Source: JBBRUG01 sp038247995 (GTDB lineage Bacteria > Chloroflexota > Chloroflexia > Chloroflexales > Chloroflexaceae). Taken from it: 17,594 bases of DNA. The notes beneath the pieces were generated by a model, which had not been told where the DNA came from, searched no databases, and saw only the letters and a list, made by a program, of their open reading frames with translations. The stretch is from positions 1 through 17,594 of the forward strand of contig JBBRUG010000097.1 in NCBI GenBank assembly GCA_038247995.1, written 5' to 3'. Positions 6,009 through 14,351 of this stretch are shown piece after piece (positions within the stretch are counted from its first letter, which is position 1; each line of letters opens with the position of its first letter). Both the position numbers and the translations under genes were made by a program.

Positions 6009-6626
6009 TCAGGCCCTCAGTGATCCAGAAACCCGAGGGCGCCGGGCAAGCCGAAAACCAACGCGCTGATTGAGGTCGTCGGGCGTGCGGAGGCCACGGA
6101 AGGCCGCGCGCAGGCGGATCGGTTGATTGCTCCAGGAACCCCCGCGAAATGTAAAGCGTTTCCGCGCCGGATCATCCGGCTGTTCCCGCCCGTCATTTGG
6201 GTCATACGGGTATGGCCTGAACGCGCTGCGGGTCCACTCCCACCCATTCCCGGCCATATCAAGCAGTTCTTCCGGTGTGGCACCGAGGGAGAAGCAGCCG
6301 ACTGCCGTTGTGCCGTCAAATACCTGATCAAAATTCGCCCGTTCGTCGTCGGGTTCCGGCGCATTACCCCAGGGATAGACCCGGCGCTCTACCCCACGGG
6401 CTGCGTACTCCCATTCCGCTTCGCTCGGCAAGCCGTACCCGAACCCATCATTCAGATGCTGCGTCAGCCAGACACAGAACGCCATCGCCTCGTACCAACT
6501 TACCCCGACCGCCGGATGGTTCGGGCAGGCATTACCGGAGCGTGCGTCTGTCCAAAACCGGGGTGATTGCACCGGTTCATATCGTAGCCACGCCCGCGCT
6601 GCCGTATTCACCAGGGTGGAGAACAA
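6009..6626 (-). pseudogene. Formylglycine-generating-enzyme-like (SUMF1/FGE-sulfatase) domain, 5'-truncated
   Basis: The frame encodes an FGE-sulfatase fold in recognisable order: PRFWTD, HPAVGVSWYEAMAFCVWL, LPSEAEWEYAARG, VYPWGN, ELLDMAGNGWEWT, FRGGSWSN, RLRAAFRG and the terminal RVGFRLA. About 80-100 residues expected at the N-terminus are missing: the frame opens just after TGA 6638-6636 and its only early start is TTG 6626 with no ribosome site. The two active-site cysteines of true formylglycine-generating enzymes are not seen, as in most bacterial members, which often serve as lectin-like or partner-binding domains. It is probably the remnant of a larger gene, possibly one in which the domain followed an effector such as a peptidase. 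The C-terminus is intact. Confidence 0.7.
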
Positions 6627-6747
6627 AGTACAGAGTCATTCGATTGATCCCGGCGTGTCTGGCAAGATCCTGGTAGGTCCAGGCTCGACGGAGGAGTTCC
6701 CGTTCCAGCCAAGTGCCATCAGGTTGAAGACGTACACGAAGACGCAT
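6577..6747 (-). CDS. Short helix-turn-helix ORF, likely 5' remnant
   Basis: ATG 6747 has GAGG 7 nt upstream. The 56-residue product starts MRLRVRLQPDGTWLERELLR and contains an XRE-like helix-turn-helix (AWTYQDLARHAGINRMTL), then loses that character (YFVLHPGEYGS...) and stops at TGA 6579-6577. It overlaps the open frame of the FGE-like remnant on the same strand in another frame. The simplest view is that a deletion or frameshift around 6600-6640 joined the start of one gene to the end of another. A functional 56-residue DNA-binding protein is less likely. Confidence 0.45.
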   Translation of the reverse strand: MRLRVRLQPDGTWLERELLRRAWTYQDLARHAGINRMTLYFVLHPGEYGSAGVATI

Positions 6748-6931
6748 GGCAGCACCTCAAAGCTATGATGTGCAAAGTGTAAGCATTGGGGGCTTTTCCG
6801 CAGGTTGCGTGAATCTGGCTACTTTGTTGGGTCCGGGCAGCATCAGAATGCGGTCAGATAGGTTGCGATCACGCGACTTGCGGAAGAGCCGCATTGGGTT
6901 GTCACACGTCAATGGTTCTTTGCTGTCATTC

Positions 6932-6964
6932 TTGTCATAGTACACACCTTCGTTTTCTTATAAT
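6932..6964 (+). promoter_or_regulatory. Possible distal promoter upstream of the cas operon
   Basis: A perfect -10 TATAAT (6959-6964) follows TTGTCA (6932-6937), but the 21-nt spacing is too long for a good sigma-70 promoter. It lies in a clearly AT-richer stretch (about 6930-7110). The whole gap 6748-7197 has only small unconvincing open frames. Confidence 0.3.
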
Positions 6965-7070
6965 GGATGGCACAAATAATTGAGAGCCTTTTACACTTGC
7001 TTGCCGTCTTAATATCTGTACAAATTTTTATCTCAAACGGGCGCGTTTGTGGATGGATGATTGGGTATAC

Positions 7071-7099
7071 TTACGATCGGACTTTAAATTTCGTAGAAT
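7071..7099 (+). promoter_or_regulatory. Possible promoter of the WYL-cas operon
   Basis: TTACGA (7071-7076), 17-nt spacer, TAGAAT (7094-7099). The eight bases TAGAATGC recur at the promoter before the CRISPR array (17359-17366). The start would fall inside the left arm of the inverted repeat 7100-7143. Confidence 0.35.
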
Positions 7100-7143
7100 G
7101 CACGCTTTGTACAAGTTCATCCCGATCCGTGTTTAAAGCGTGC
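7100..7143. promoter_or_regulatory. Inverted repeat upstream of the WYL regulator, operator candidate
   Basis: GCACGCTTT (7100-7108) and its exact complement AAAGCGTGC (7135-7143) lie 26 nt apart, directly downstream of the candidate -10 box and 55 nt before the regulator gene. A small palindrome TTGTACAA (7107-7114) overlaps the left arm. The position fits autoregulation by the WYL protein, which is inference. Confidence 0.4.
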
Positions 7144-7197
7144 CGGATCTGCAAGGTTCGGCGTGTATGCTGGCATTAACGCTGTGATGGGGACTGT

Positions 7198-8178
7198 ATG
7201 CAAAGCACTGAAAACAAATATGAACGGCTGGATGCGATTGAACGCTGCCTGGCGCGGACGCCGCATGGGCTAACGACCGGAGAATTGGCCCAGGAGTTGG
7301 GCGTCAACCCCAGCACGATTTACCGCGATCTCCAGTTACTGGAGGGCCGCGGAACGGGTCTGTTTCAACAGGGTCGGCGTTACATACTGGATCATCGGCG
7401 CTCCATGCATACGGTCAAGATGACCAATGACGAACTGTTGGCGCTCTATCTGGCAGCTCGGTTGCTCTCGCGCCATAGCGATGAACATAATCCGCATGTT
7501 GTCCAGGCGCTCGATAAATTGGCCGACGCCCTGCGCTCCAAGTCACCCTTGATCGCCGGCCATATTGACCGTGCGGCAGCAGCCGTGCGTGAGCGCCGGG
7601 TACGTCCTGAGTATGTCGAGGCGCTACAAGCACTCACGCAGGGATGGGCAGAGGGGCGCAAGGTACGGCTGCGCTATCGCTCGTACAACAAGAATGAAGT
7701 GACTGAGCGCACCTTTGCGCCGTACTTTATCGAGCCGTCGGGGATCGGCTATGCCTGCCACGTGATCGGCTTCGATGATCTCCGCGCCGAATTGCGCACA
7801 CTCAAGATTGAACGGATCGCCGAAGCGCACATTACCGATGAGCGCTATACCATTCCTGCCGCCTTCGACCCACAACAATTGCTTGCATCGGCGTGGGGCG
7901 TGATCTGGCGCGATGCTGAGGCGATCGCGGTGCGCCTCCGTTTTATGCCCGGCGTGGTGCGCCGACTGAAAGAGAGCGTCTGGCATTACAGCCAGCGCCT
8001 GGAAGATCTGCCCGATGGCGCGTGCCTATTTACCGTCCGCGTCGGCAGCACGCTGGAGATGAAGCCCTGGATTCGGCAATGGGGCGCCGATGTCGAGGTG
8101 CTGGCGCCAGAGAGTCTGCGCACAGAACTGAGCGCCGAGGTGCGCCGTATGGCCGAGATGTATGGTGTGGGTGCATAA
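7198..8178 (+). CDS. WYL-domain transcriptional regulator, first gene of the cas operon
   Basis: This 326-residue protein has an N-terminal winged helix-turn-helix (about 8-60: LTTGELAQELGVNPSTIYRDL), a linker helix region, a WYL domain (about 140-230: RKVRLRYRSYNKNEVTERTFAPY...LKIERI) and a C-terminal WCX domain (about 235-325). WYL regulators bind DNA through the helix-turn-helix and are thought to sense nucleic-acid ligands through the WYL fold; they are often found with CRISPR-Cas and other defence loci. Its stop is 15 nt before cas3, so it is co-transcribed with the effector genes and probably controls the operon. The inverted repeat 55 nt upstream is the best visible operator. The ribosome site before ATG 7198 is weak (GGGGA, 4-8 nt upstream). 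Confidence 0.85.
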   Translation: MQSTENKYERLDAIERCLARTPHGLTTGELAQELGVNPSTIYRDLQLLEGRGTGLFQQGRRYILDHRRSMHTVKMTNDELLALYLAARLLSRHSDEHNPHVVQALDKLADALRSKSPLIAGHIDRAAAAVRERRVRPEYVEALQALTQGWAEGRKVRLRYRSYNKNEVTERTFAPYFIEPSGIGYACHVIGFDDLRAELRTLKIERIAEAHITDERYTIPAAFDPQQLLASAWGVIWRDAEAIAVRLRFMPGVVRRLKESVWHYSQRLEDLPDGACLFTVRVGSTLEMKPWIRQWGADVEVLAPESLRTELSAEVRRMAEMYGVGA

Positions 8179-8193
8179 GCTACGAGGAGGATT

Positions 8194-10977
8194 ATGGACG
8201 CATATGATCCGCTCTTGCTCCAGTTGTGGGGTAAAACGCCACGCGCCGGCGATCCGCCCGAACAGTTCCACCCTGCGATCTTTCATATGCTCGATGTCGC
8301 CTGCGTCGCCGAGGCGCTGCTCCGCGACGGCCCGCCGCGCCTGCGCCGCGCCTTGATGCATGCGTGGCAGGGATGTGACCCTGAGGCGCTACTGGCATGG
8401 TTGCCCTTTCTCATTGCAACGCACGATCTCGGCAAGATCTCGGCGGCGTTTCAGGGGCAAGTCGATGCACAACGCGAGCGCCTGGCCGCCGTAGGTGTGT
8501 CATTCAACCGTCGCTCCGAGGATCTGTATCACGCCGAGATGAGTGCCTGCTGGCTGCATCACGAATTACACACCCGTGAAATGGGCGTGGCGAATCGGCT
8601 CGTCTGGGTGGTGCGCGACGCGATGGGTGGGCACCACGGGCGGTTTGCTGAGGGCGACATGCGCACCATTCGCCGGCGCCTTACAGCTTCAGAACGAGGC
8701 GAGCCACGTTGGACGCTCTGGCGTGCGCAAGCCTATGCGCTGCTGCGGAGCCTGCTGGCTCCTGCCGGCGATCTTGCCGCCCTTGGCGCCCCATATCGGC
8801 TTCGCCCGGCGACAGTCGTGCTCACCGGCTTTATCGTCTGGGCGGACTGGATGGGTTCGAATGAACGTGACTTCCCGGCCGCGCCAGGCCTGACGCCCGA
8901 AGCCTATCTCGATCATTGTCGCCGCCAGGCTGCCAAAGCGCTGGAGACGCATCAGCTTCGCGCCGCCCGGCCGCTGCCGGCCTATTCTTCCTACACTGCG
9001 CTCTTTCCCAGTTTTTCGCCGCGCCCGCTGCAAGAACAGATTGATCAGATCGCGCCTGCGTGGCTTGACGCTCCCGTACTGGTATTGATTGAGGCGCCCA
9101 CCGGCGAGGGCAAGACCGAAGCCGCACTGGCGTTGGCCCGGCGGATTGCCGCAACCCGCAGCCTTGATGAGATCTTCTTCGCGTTGCCGACGATGGCGAC
9201 CGGCAACCAGATGTTCACCCGCCTTGAGACCTTCTATCGGTCGCTCTATGGCGCTTCCGGCGCTGTTCGGCTAACCCACAGCCAGGCGATTGTTGTTGAG
9301 GAGGATCTGCGCCGGGTGATGCTGGCCAACGACCAGGATCAGGCCGACCCCGATGGAGCGAGCGCGGCGGCGGCGCTGGAGTGGTTCGCCGGCGCGAAGA
9401 AGGCCATGCTCGCGCCGTTTGGCGTCGGTACAGTTGATCAGGTGGAATTGGGCGGCTTGAATGTGCGGCATTACGCGCTCCGACTGTTCGGCCTGGCCGG
9501 CAAAGTGGTCGTGATCGACGAGATCCACGCCTACGATGCCTATATGAGCACGATCCTCGACCACACCTTGAGCTGGCTTGCCGCTCTCGGATGCTCAGTC
9601 GTGCTGCTGTCGGCGACGTTGCCGACGGCGCGGCACCAGGCGCTCGCCGCCGCTTTTTTGCAAGGCCTCGGCCAGACAACGCCGCCGGAACTGCCCGATC
9701 CCATGCCGTATCCGGCGTTGTCACTCTACACAGCGGAGCAGTCCGCGCATACGCCGACCGGCGTGTTTCGCGGTGATCAACAGTTCACGTTGCGCCTGAT
9801 TTCCCAGCGCACACCGGCGGACGAAGCTGCGTACCTGATCGATCTTGTGCGCGGCGGCGGCGCGGTCGCCCGGCTCTGCAACCGGGTGGATGACGCCCAA
9901 ATGCTCTATCAGGAACTTCAGCGGCAACTGCCCGTTGATGCCGTGAGCCGGGTGCTGCTCCACGCACGCTTCCCGTTACGTGAACGCCAGAACCGCGAGC
10001 AGCGCATTACAACCCTGGTCGGCAAAGAGACCCAACGCACGCCCGATCAAGCGCTGATCATCGTCGGCACCCAGGTGCTTGAACAGAGCCTTGACTACGA
10101 TGTGGACGTAATGGTGAGCGATTTCGCGCCGATCGACCTGCTGCTCCAGCGGGCCGGGCGTTTGCACCGTCACGATCGCCAGGGCAGGCGCCCGCCACAG
10201 CACGCCGTCCCGGTGCTGGAGGTGACACTGCCATATGACCTACATGACGCACCGGATTGGCAGCGCTGGGCGCCGATCTATACACCCTACATCCTCTGGC
10301 GAACCTGGGAGGTGCTACGCGCCGAAATGCTGACCAACGAGCATACCATTGTGCTCCCACGCGACTACCGCCCCTTGATCGAGGCCGTCTATCGCACCGA
10401 TGCCGTACCGGATGGCCCCTATGCTGCGGCGATCACTCAGGCGTTAGCACGCTACCGCCGTGAAACCGACGAACAGCAAGCCCAGGCCCGTCGCCCGTTA
10501 GTTCCGCCGGTGCTGGGCAACGACGCGATCGTGGAAAACGGCGCGCGCCCCTTCATTGACGATGAAGCCGGGGCCGCCGCCAGTTGGCAACTCGCCAAAA
10601 CCCGGCTCGGCGACCGGGTGAGCCTGGTGCCGGTGTATCGGGTCAATGATGCGTTGTCCCTGCATGCCAATGGCGCATTCCAGATTCCAACCGATGCCGA
10701 ACCGACCCTGGAGCAGCAAAAAGCGTTGATCGAGCACGCCGTGCCGGTGAGCGATCGGCAGATTATCGCGGCGTACCGCGACGAACGGCGGGCGCGTGCG
10801 CTCCAGTGGCCCTGGCGTAAAGCGCCCGCATTGTTGCGCTCTTTGCACCCGCTGCCGCTTGACCCAGGCACCCATACCGCCGTGATGAAGGGGCGTCGGC
10901 TGCGCCTCGACACCAATCTGGGCCTTGTGATTGAGAAACTGGACGCTCACTATGATGAGTATGAGGAGGATCTATGA
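8194..10977 (+). CDS. cas3: Cas3, type I-E nuclease-helicase
   Basis: AGGAGG (8185-8190) lies close before ATG 8194. The 927-residue protein has an N-terminal HD nuclease domain with H26, H31 and the HD pair H77-D78 (ATHDLGK), followed by a superfamily 2 helicase: motif I APTGEGKT with K307, motif II D442-E-I-H, motif III SAT 473-475, and motif VI QRAGRLHRH (652-659). A C-terminal accessory domain follows. The length agrees with type I-E Cas3 (about 890-940). After Cascade forms an R-loop, Cas3 nicks the displaced strand and degrades target DNA while moving 3' to 5'. All key residues are present. Its stop overlaps the cse1 start by 4 nt (ATGA), indicating coupled translation. Confidence 0.95.
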   Translation: MDAYDPLLLQLWGKTPRAGDPPEQFHPAIFHMLDVACVAEALLRDGPPRLRRALMHAWQGCDPEALLAWLPFLIATHDLGKISAAFQGQVDAQRERLAAVGVSFNRRSEDLYHAEMSACWLHHELHTREMGVANRLVWVVRDAMGGHHGRFAEGDMRTIRRRLTASERGEPRWTLWRAQAYALLRSLLAPAGDLAALGAPYRLRPATVVLTGFIVWADWMGSNERDFPAAPGLTPEAYLDHCRRQAAKALETHQLRAARPLPAYSSYTALFPSFSPRPLQEQIDQIAPAWLDAPVLVLIEAPTGEGKTEAALALARRIAATRSLDEIFFALPTMATGNQMFTRLETFYRSLYGASGAVRLTHSQAIVVEEDLRRVMLANDQDQADPDGASAAAALEWFAGAKKAMLAPFGVGTVDQVELGGLNVRHYALRLFGLAGKVVVIDEIHAYDAYMSTILDHTLSWLAALGCSVVLLSATLPTARHQALAAAFLQGLGQTTPPELPDPMPYPALSLYTAEQSAHTPTGVFRGDQQFTLRLISQRTPADEAAYLIDLVRGGGAVARLCNRVDDAQMLYQELQRQLPVDAVSRVLLHARFPLRERQNREQRITTLVGKETQRTPDQALIIVGTQVLEQSLDYDVDVMVSDFAPIDLLLQRAGRLHRHDRQGRRPPQHAVPVLEVTLPYDLHDAPDWQRWAPIYTPYILWRTWEVLRAEMLTNEHTIVLPRDYRPLIEAVYRTDAVPDGPYAAAITQALARYRRETDEQQAQARRPLVPPVLGNDAIVENGARPFIDDEAGAAASWQLAKTRLGDRVSLVPVYRVNDALSLHANGAFQIPTDAEPTLEQQKALIEHAVPVSDRQIIAAYRDERRARALQWPWRKAPALLRSLHPLPLDPGTHTAVMKGRRLRLDTNLGLVIEKLDAHYDEYEEDL

Positions 10978-12593
10978 GCACTCTGGCCTACCGGTTTGAT
11001 CTCTGGACTGAGCCATGGATAAGAGTCACGCGCCTTGACGGCAGCGATGCCGAAATGAGCATTCACGACGCACTGGTACAGGCGCATACGCTCAGTGCGC
11101 TGAGCGATCCGTCGCCCCTGGTTGTCGGCGGTACGCATCGCCTTCTGGCCGCCATTCTGCAAGCGATCTACGCTCCGGCGGATCTTGATGCGCTGACCGA
11201 TCTGCTCCACGCCGGGCAGTTCGCTGCGGCGCGCCTCGCCGCCTTCGCTGCGGCGCACGGCGAGCGCTTCGACCTCTTCCACCCTACGGCCCCCTTCCTC
11301 CAGACCGGCGATGTGCCGCTCGATGGGTGGAAGAAGCCGGAGAAAGGCCAAACCCAGGCATGGGGTGCGCCAAAGTCGGTTGCAGCACTTCTCGTCGAGG
11401 TGCCTTCGGCCACAAAGCGAACACTCTTTCACCATGTCACCGATGACGCACATTGTTTCTGTCCGGCCTGTTGCGCGCGCGGGCTGATCACGGCGCCGGC
11501 GTTTGCTTCGTCGGAAGGCGCTGGTATTCGCCCTTCGATCAATGGCGTACCCCCCGTGTATGTCTTCCCCGTCGGCGCAAACCTCTTTGAGACACTCACG
11601 CTGTCACTCACAATAGCGGACTATCAACCGCCAGTTGCTGCGCCTGAACGCAGCGACCTTGCGATCTGGAATGGTGACTCCGTCATCAGCAAGAGCCGGC
11701 AAGTCAGCGCAGTCGGCTATCTTGAAAGCCTGACCTTCCCTGCTCGTCGGACACGGCTCTACCCGCGATGGGAAGGCGCTGTCTGTAGCCAGTGCGGTGT
11801 AACAACGCCGGTGAGCGTCACCGGTGTGCTGTCTGAGATGGGCCACTGGCGCACGGAAGGGAGCGGGCTCTGGGAAGATCCGTTCGCGGCATATCGCCTC
11901 CCGCGCACACGGGTGAAAAGTGATGTGGTCGATCTTAAGCCGGTGCGGCCGGAGGAGGGAAAGGCGCTCTGGCGTGAGTACAGTAGCCTACTGCTTGCTG
12001 AACGTGCTGGTCAGTTCCGCCCGCGGATCGTGCGCCAGATCGCCAAACTGGTTGATCGTGGCGCCATCGCTGAACAACAAACCGTTCGCTTCCGTTGCAT
12101 CGGCATCCGAACTGATGGGAAGGCCAAGATCTTTGAATGGATTGACGATGCATTGGAGGTGCCGCCGGCGCTCCTGACCGATGATGACGCCGCACCCTCG
12201 GTTGATACTGCATTGCAGCAGGCGGAGGACGTACGATTCATTCTCGAATCGACTTTCAACAGCTTTTTTCGCCCGGAACGGGATCGGGGCGGGCGCGATG
12301 CGAAACTCGCCCGCTTTCAGAGCCTGCGCGTCCGCATGCTGACTGATTACTGGCAGCACCTGGCTCTGCCGTTCCGCCACTTTGTGTTTGACTTGGACGA
12401 ACCTACAACCCGCGAGGCTATAGAGCGCGCATGGGTCGATCTGCTCATCCAGACCGGCAACAATCGATTTCGTGCCGCCGCAGAACAGGTCGGCCAACAG
12501 GCCGAAGCGCTCCGCGCCCAGGTTGAAGCGCAAGCGGCATGTTCCGCTCGGTTGAATGCCAGAAGAAAGGAGTGGTTAGGTAATGAAGCGTGA
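10974..12593 (+). CDS. cse1: Cse1 (CasA/Cas8e), large subunit of type I-E Cascade
   Basis: The start overlaps the cas3 stop, with AGGAGG 4 nt upstream. The 539-residue protein opens with the typical FDLWTEPWIRVTRLDG, then SIHDALVQAHTLSALSDPSPL and RFDLFHPTAPFLQT, all characteristic of Cse1. Cysteines C161, C163, C166, C167 and C271-x2-C274 could form a zinc site; that is inference. The C-terminal part (about 360-530) is helical, matching the four-helix bundle that contacts Cse2 and recruits Cas3. Cse1 recognises the PAM and starts duplex opening. It is somewhat longer than the E. coli protein (502). cse2 begins inside its last codons (11-nt overlap). Confidence 0.93.
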   Translation: MSTLAYRFDLWTEPWIRVTRLDGSDAEMSIHDALVQAHTLSALSDPSPLVVGGTHRLLAAILQAIYAPADLDALTDLLHAGQFAAARLAAFAAAHGERFDLFHPTAPFLQTGDVPLDGWKKPEKGQTQAWGAPKSVAALLVEVPSATKRTLFHHVTDDAHCFCPACCARGLITAPAFASSEGAGIRPSINGVPPVYVFPVGANLFETLTLSLTIADYQPPVAAPERSDLAIWNGDSVISKSRQVSAVGYLESLTFPARRTRLYPRWEGAVCSQCGVTTPVSVTGVLSEMGHWRTEGSGLWEDPFAAYRLPRTRVKSDVVDLKPVRPEEGKALWREYSSLLLAERAGQFRPRIVRQIAKLVDRGAIAEQQTVRFRCIGIRTDGKAKIFEWIDDALEVPPALLTDDDAAPSVDTALQQAEDVRFILESTFNSFFRPERDRGGRDAKLARFQSLRVRMLTDYWQHLALPFRHFVFDLDEPTTREAIERAWVDLLIQTGNNRFRAAAEQVGQQAEALRAQVEAQAACSARLNARRKEWLGNEA

Positions 12594-13095
12594 ACCAACG
12601 CCGCGTCAGCGACAGATCGCTGAGTTCGTGGCCAACCTCGCCCGCCTCGATGCGGCCGGACGCGCGCGACTCAAACGCAACGCAGGCCGCACCCTCGGCG
12701 AGGCCCGCGATGTCCACCGGGTCTTCTTTCAAGCGGCGCCGTATGCCGTCGTCGGGCGACCGTATGAGGAAGAAACGTACTTTCTGGTGGCAACGCTGTT
12801 TCCCATGGCGGACGCGCGCAGCGATGCAGCCTCATTGGGCACAACATTACGGACGGTCCGCCACAATCGGGAGAGCGCAAGTATCGATCGACGCTTTCAG
12901 TCCCTGATCGATAGCGAACGTGAGCAACTGCCCTTCCGACTCCGCCAGGCCGTGCGTCTGGCCGCCGCCAGTGATCAGGCGATTGATTGGACGCAACTGC
13001 TCGACGATCTCCTGGCCTGGGATTATGAGAGCAAGCCTGTCCAAAAGCGCTGGGCACGCGATTACTTCGTCGGCCGACGGGAGACAGACGCGTAA
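12583..13095 (+). CDS. cse2: Cse2 (CasB/Cas11), small subunit of type I-E Cascade
   Basis: ATG 12583 overlaps the end of cse1; AAAGGAG lies about 10 nt upstream. The 170-residue, Arg-rich, all-helical protein has the usual opening (LARLDAAGRARLKRNAGRTL), the middle FPMADARSDAASLGTTLR, and the C-terminal segment INWTQL-like DWTQLLDDLLAWD before KRWARDYF. Two copies normally line the belly of Cascade and stabilise the crRNA-target hybrid. Size is typical (160-180). Its stop is followed by a 77-nt gap with an 8-nt tandem repeat before cas7, the first break in an otherwise overlapping operon. Confidence 0.92.
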   Translation: MKREPTPRQRQIAEFVANLARLDAAGRARLKRNAGRTLGEARDVHRVFFQAAPYAVVGRPYEEETYFLVATLFPMADARSDAASLGTTLRTVRHNRESASIDRRFQSLIDSEREQLPFRLRQAVRLAAASDQAIDWTQLLDDLLAWDYESKPVQKRWARDYFVGRRETDA

Positions 13096-13107
13096 CCCAC
13101 CGATTCC

Positions 13108-13155
13108 TGGTTCTCTGGTTCTCTGGTTCTCTGATTCTCTGACTCTCTGATTCAC
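13108..13155 (+). repeat. Six tandem 8-nt units between cse2 and cas7
   Basis: TGGTTCTC is repeated exactly three times (13108-13131), then TGATTCTC, TGACTCTC and TGATTCAC follow. On the mRNA this is a pyrimidine-rich stretch with little self-pairing, ending just before the cas7 Shine-Dalgarno AAAGGAAG (13158-13165). Confidence 0.85.
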
Positions 13156-13172
13156 ACGAAAGGAAGTTTGCC

Positions 13173-14342
13173 ATGACCCTGATCGCACTGCATCTTCTGC
13201 AAAACCACGCCCCGTCGAACTTGAACCGTGACGATAACGGCGATCCTAAGGACGCGCTGTTTGGCGGCGTGCGCCGGGCGCGCATCTCCAGCCAGGCGCT
13301 CAAGCGTAGTATTCGCTGGAACGCGGCCTTCCGCGCTGCGTTTGCCGCTATGCCTGATCTGCTTGCCAAACGCACCCAACTGCTTCCCGAAGAGGTGCGT
13401 GCGCGGCTGTCTGGTCAGGAACTCGCCGATGAGGTTCAGGAGGCGATTGTGCTGGCCGCCGCCCGCCTTGGGAAGGGCGAGAGTAAGCCGGTTGAAAGTG
13501 ATGGTGCCGATGAAGGAAAGAAGGGCAAATGCGGCAAAAAGGCCGATGCTGCCGACGGCGCAGTGAAAGAGGCCGTGAAGAGCGCCCAACTCATGTTCCT
13601 CACCACCGCCGAAATCGATCAACTCACGGCCAAACTGATCCATCTGGTGCGTGAGGAAGGGCTTAATACAGTGAACAGCTTGAGCGGCGATAAGCTCGTA
13701 GCGGCGATCGGCGAGTACACGCCGCACGCCGCCGATATCGCTATGTTCGGTCGTATGACGACCTCCAGCCCTTTCAAAGATGTCGAGGCTGCTGTGCAGG
13801 TGGCGCACGCACTCTCAACCCACGCCGTAGAGCAGGAGTTCGACTTCTACACTGCCGTAGACGATATTTCCGGCGAGACCGGCGCCGGCTTTATCGGCGA
13901 AACGAGCTTCAATAGCGCAACCTACTACAAATATTTCTCGATTGACTGGGATGGGCTCGTCGCTAATCTCGGCGGTGATGCGGCCGTCGCCGAACAGACG
14001 GTGCGGGCGCTGATCAGGGCGGCGCTGTTCGCTATTCCCAGCGGCAAGCAGAACAGCTTCGCCGCCCATAATTTGCCTGATCTGGCGCTGATCGAAGTGC
14101 GCACGGAGAAGATCGCCCTGGCCTACCACAATGCGTTTGTGAAGCCGGTGCGCGCCACTACACAGCACTCGCTCGTCGAGGCCTCGGCAGCGGCGCTGGA
14201 GCAGTACATTCCGCAAATCAACGGCATGTACGGCTTGAAGGCGGAACGCGCCGTTCTCAGCACGGTGCCGTTTGCCCTGCCGGACGCACGCGCGTGCGCG
14301 ACGCTGGAGCAACTGTTCGCCTGGTTGCCGCTGAATCACTAG
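13173..14342 (+). CDS. cas7: Cas7e (Cse4/CasC), backbone subunit of type I-E Cascade
   Basis: ATG 13173 has AAAGGAAG 7 nt upstream. The 389-residue protein begins with the family signature (LIALHLLQNHAPSNLNRD, then GVRRARISSQALKRSIR), which contacts crRNA in an RRM-like fold. Further signatures are ADIAMFGRMTTSSPFKDVEAA, ALSTHAVEQEFDFYTAVDD, GAGFIGETSFNSATYYKYFSID and KQNSFAAHNLPD. A Lys/Asp-rich low-complexity stretch (about residues 108-130) looks like a lineage-specific loop, which makes it a little longer than E. coli CasC (363). Six copies form the crRNA-binding helix, so high expression relative to neighbours is expected. It ends at TAG, with the cas5 ribosome site overlapping the stop. 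Confidence 0.95.
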   Translation: MTLIALHLLQNHAPSNLNRDDNGDPKDALFGGVRRARISSQALKRSIRWNAAFRAAFAAMPDLLAKRTQLLPEEVRARLSGQELADEVQEAIVLAAARLGKGESKPVESDGADEGKKGKCGKKADAADGAVKEAVKSAQLMFLTTAEIDQLTAKLIHLVREEGLNTVNSLSGDKLVAAIGEYTPHAADIAMFGRMTTSSPFKDVEAAVQVAHALSTHAVEQEFDFYTAVDDISGETGAGFIGETSFNSATYYKYFSIDWDGLVANLGGDAAVAEQTVRALIRAALFAIPSGKQNSFAAHNLPDLALIEVRTEKIALAYHNAFVKPVRATTQHSLVEASAAALEQYIPQINGMYGLKAERAVLSTVPFALPDARACATLEQLFAWLPLNH

Positions 14343-14351
14343 GAGGTGCTG

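Noticed and set aside
6009..6626. FGE-like domain as the variable protein of a diversity-generating retroelement
   Set aside because: No reverse transcriptase or template repeat is visible in the window, and the gene is 5'-truncated.
6746..7179. Two small plus-strand open frames (64 and 70 codons) in the gap before the WYL regulator
   Set aside because: No ribosome sites, no domains, Ser/Cys-rich composition, and they cross the AT-rich promoter region.
12671..13808. Minus-strand open frames under cse2 and cas7
   Set aside because: They are antisense to clearly recognised Cascade genes and have no domain of their own.
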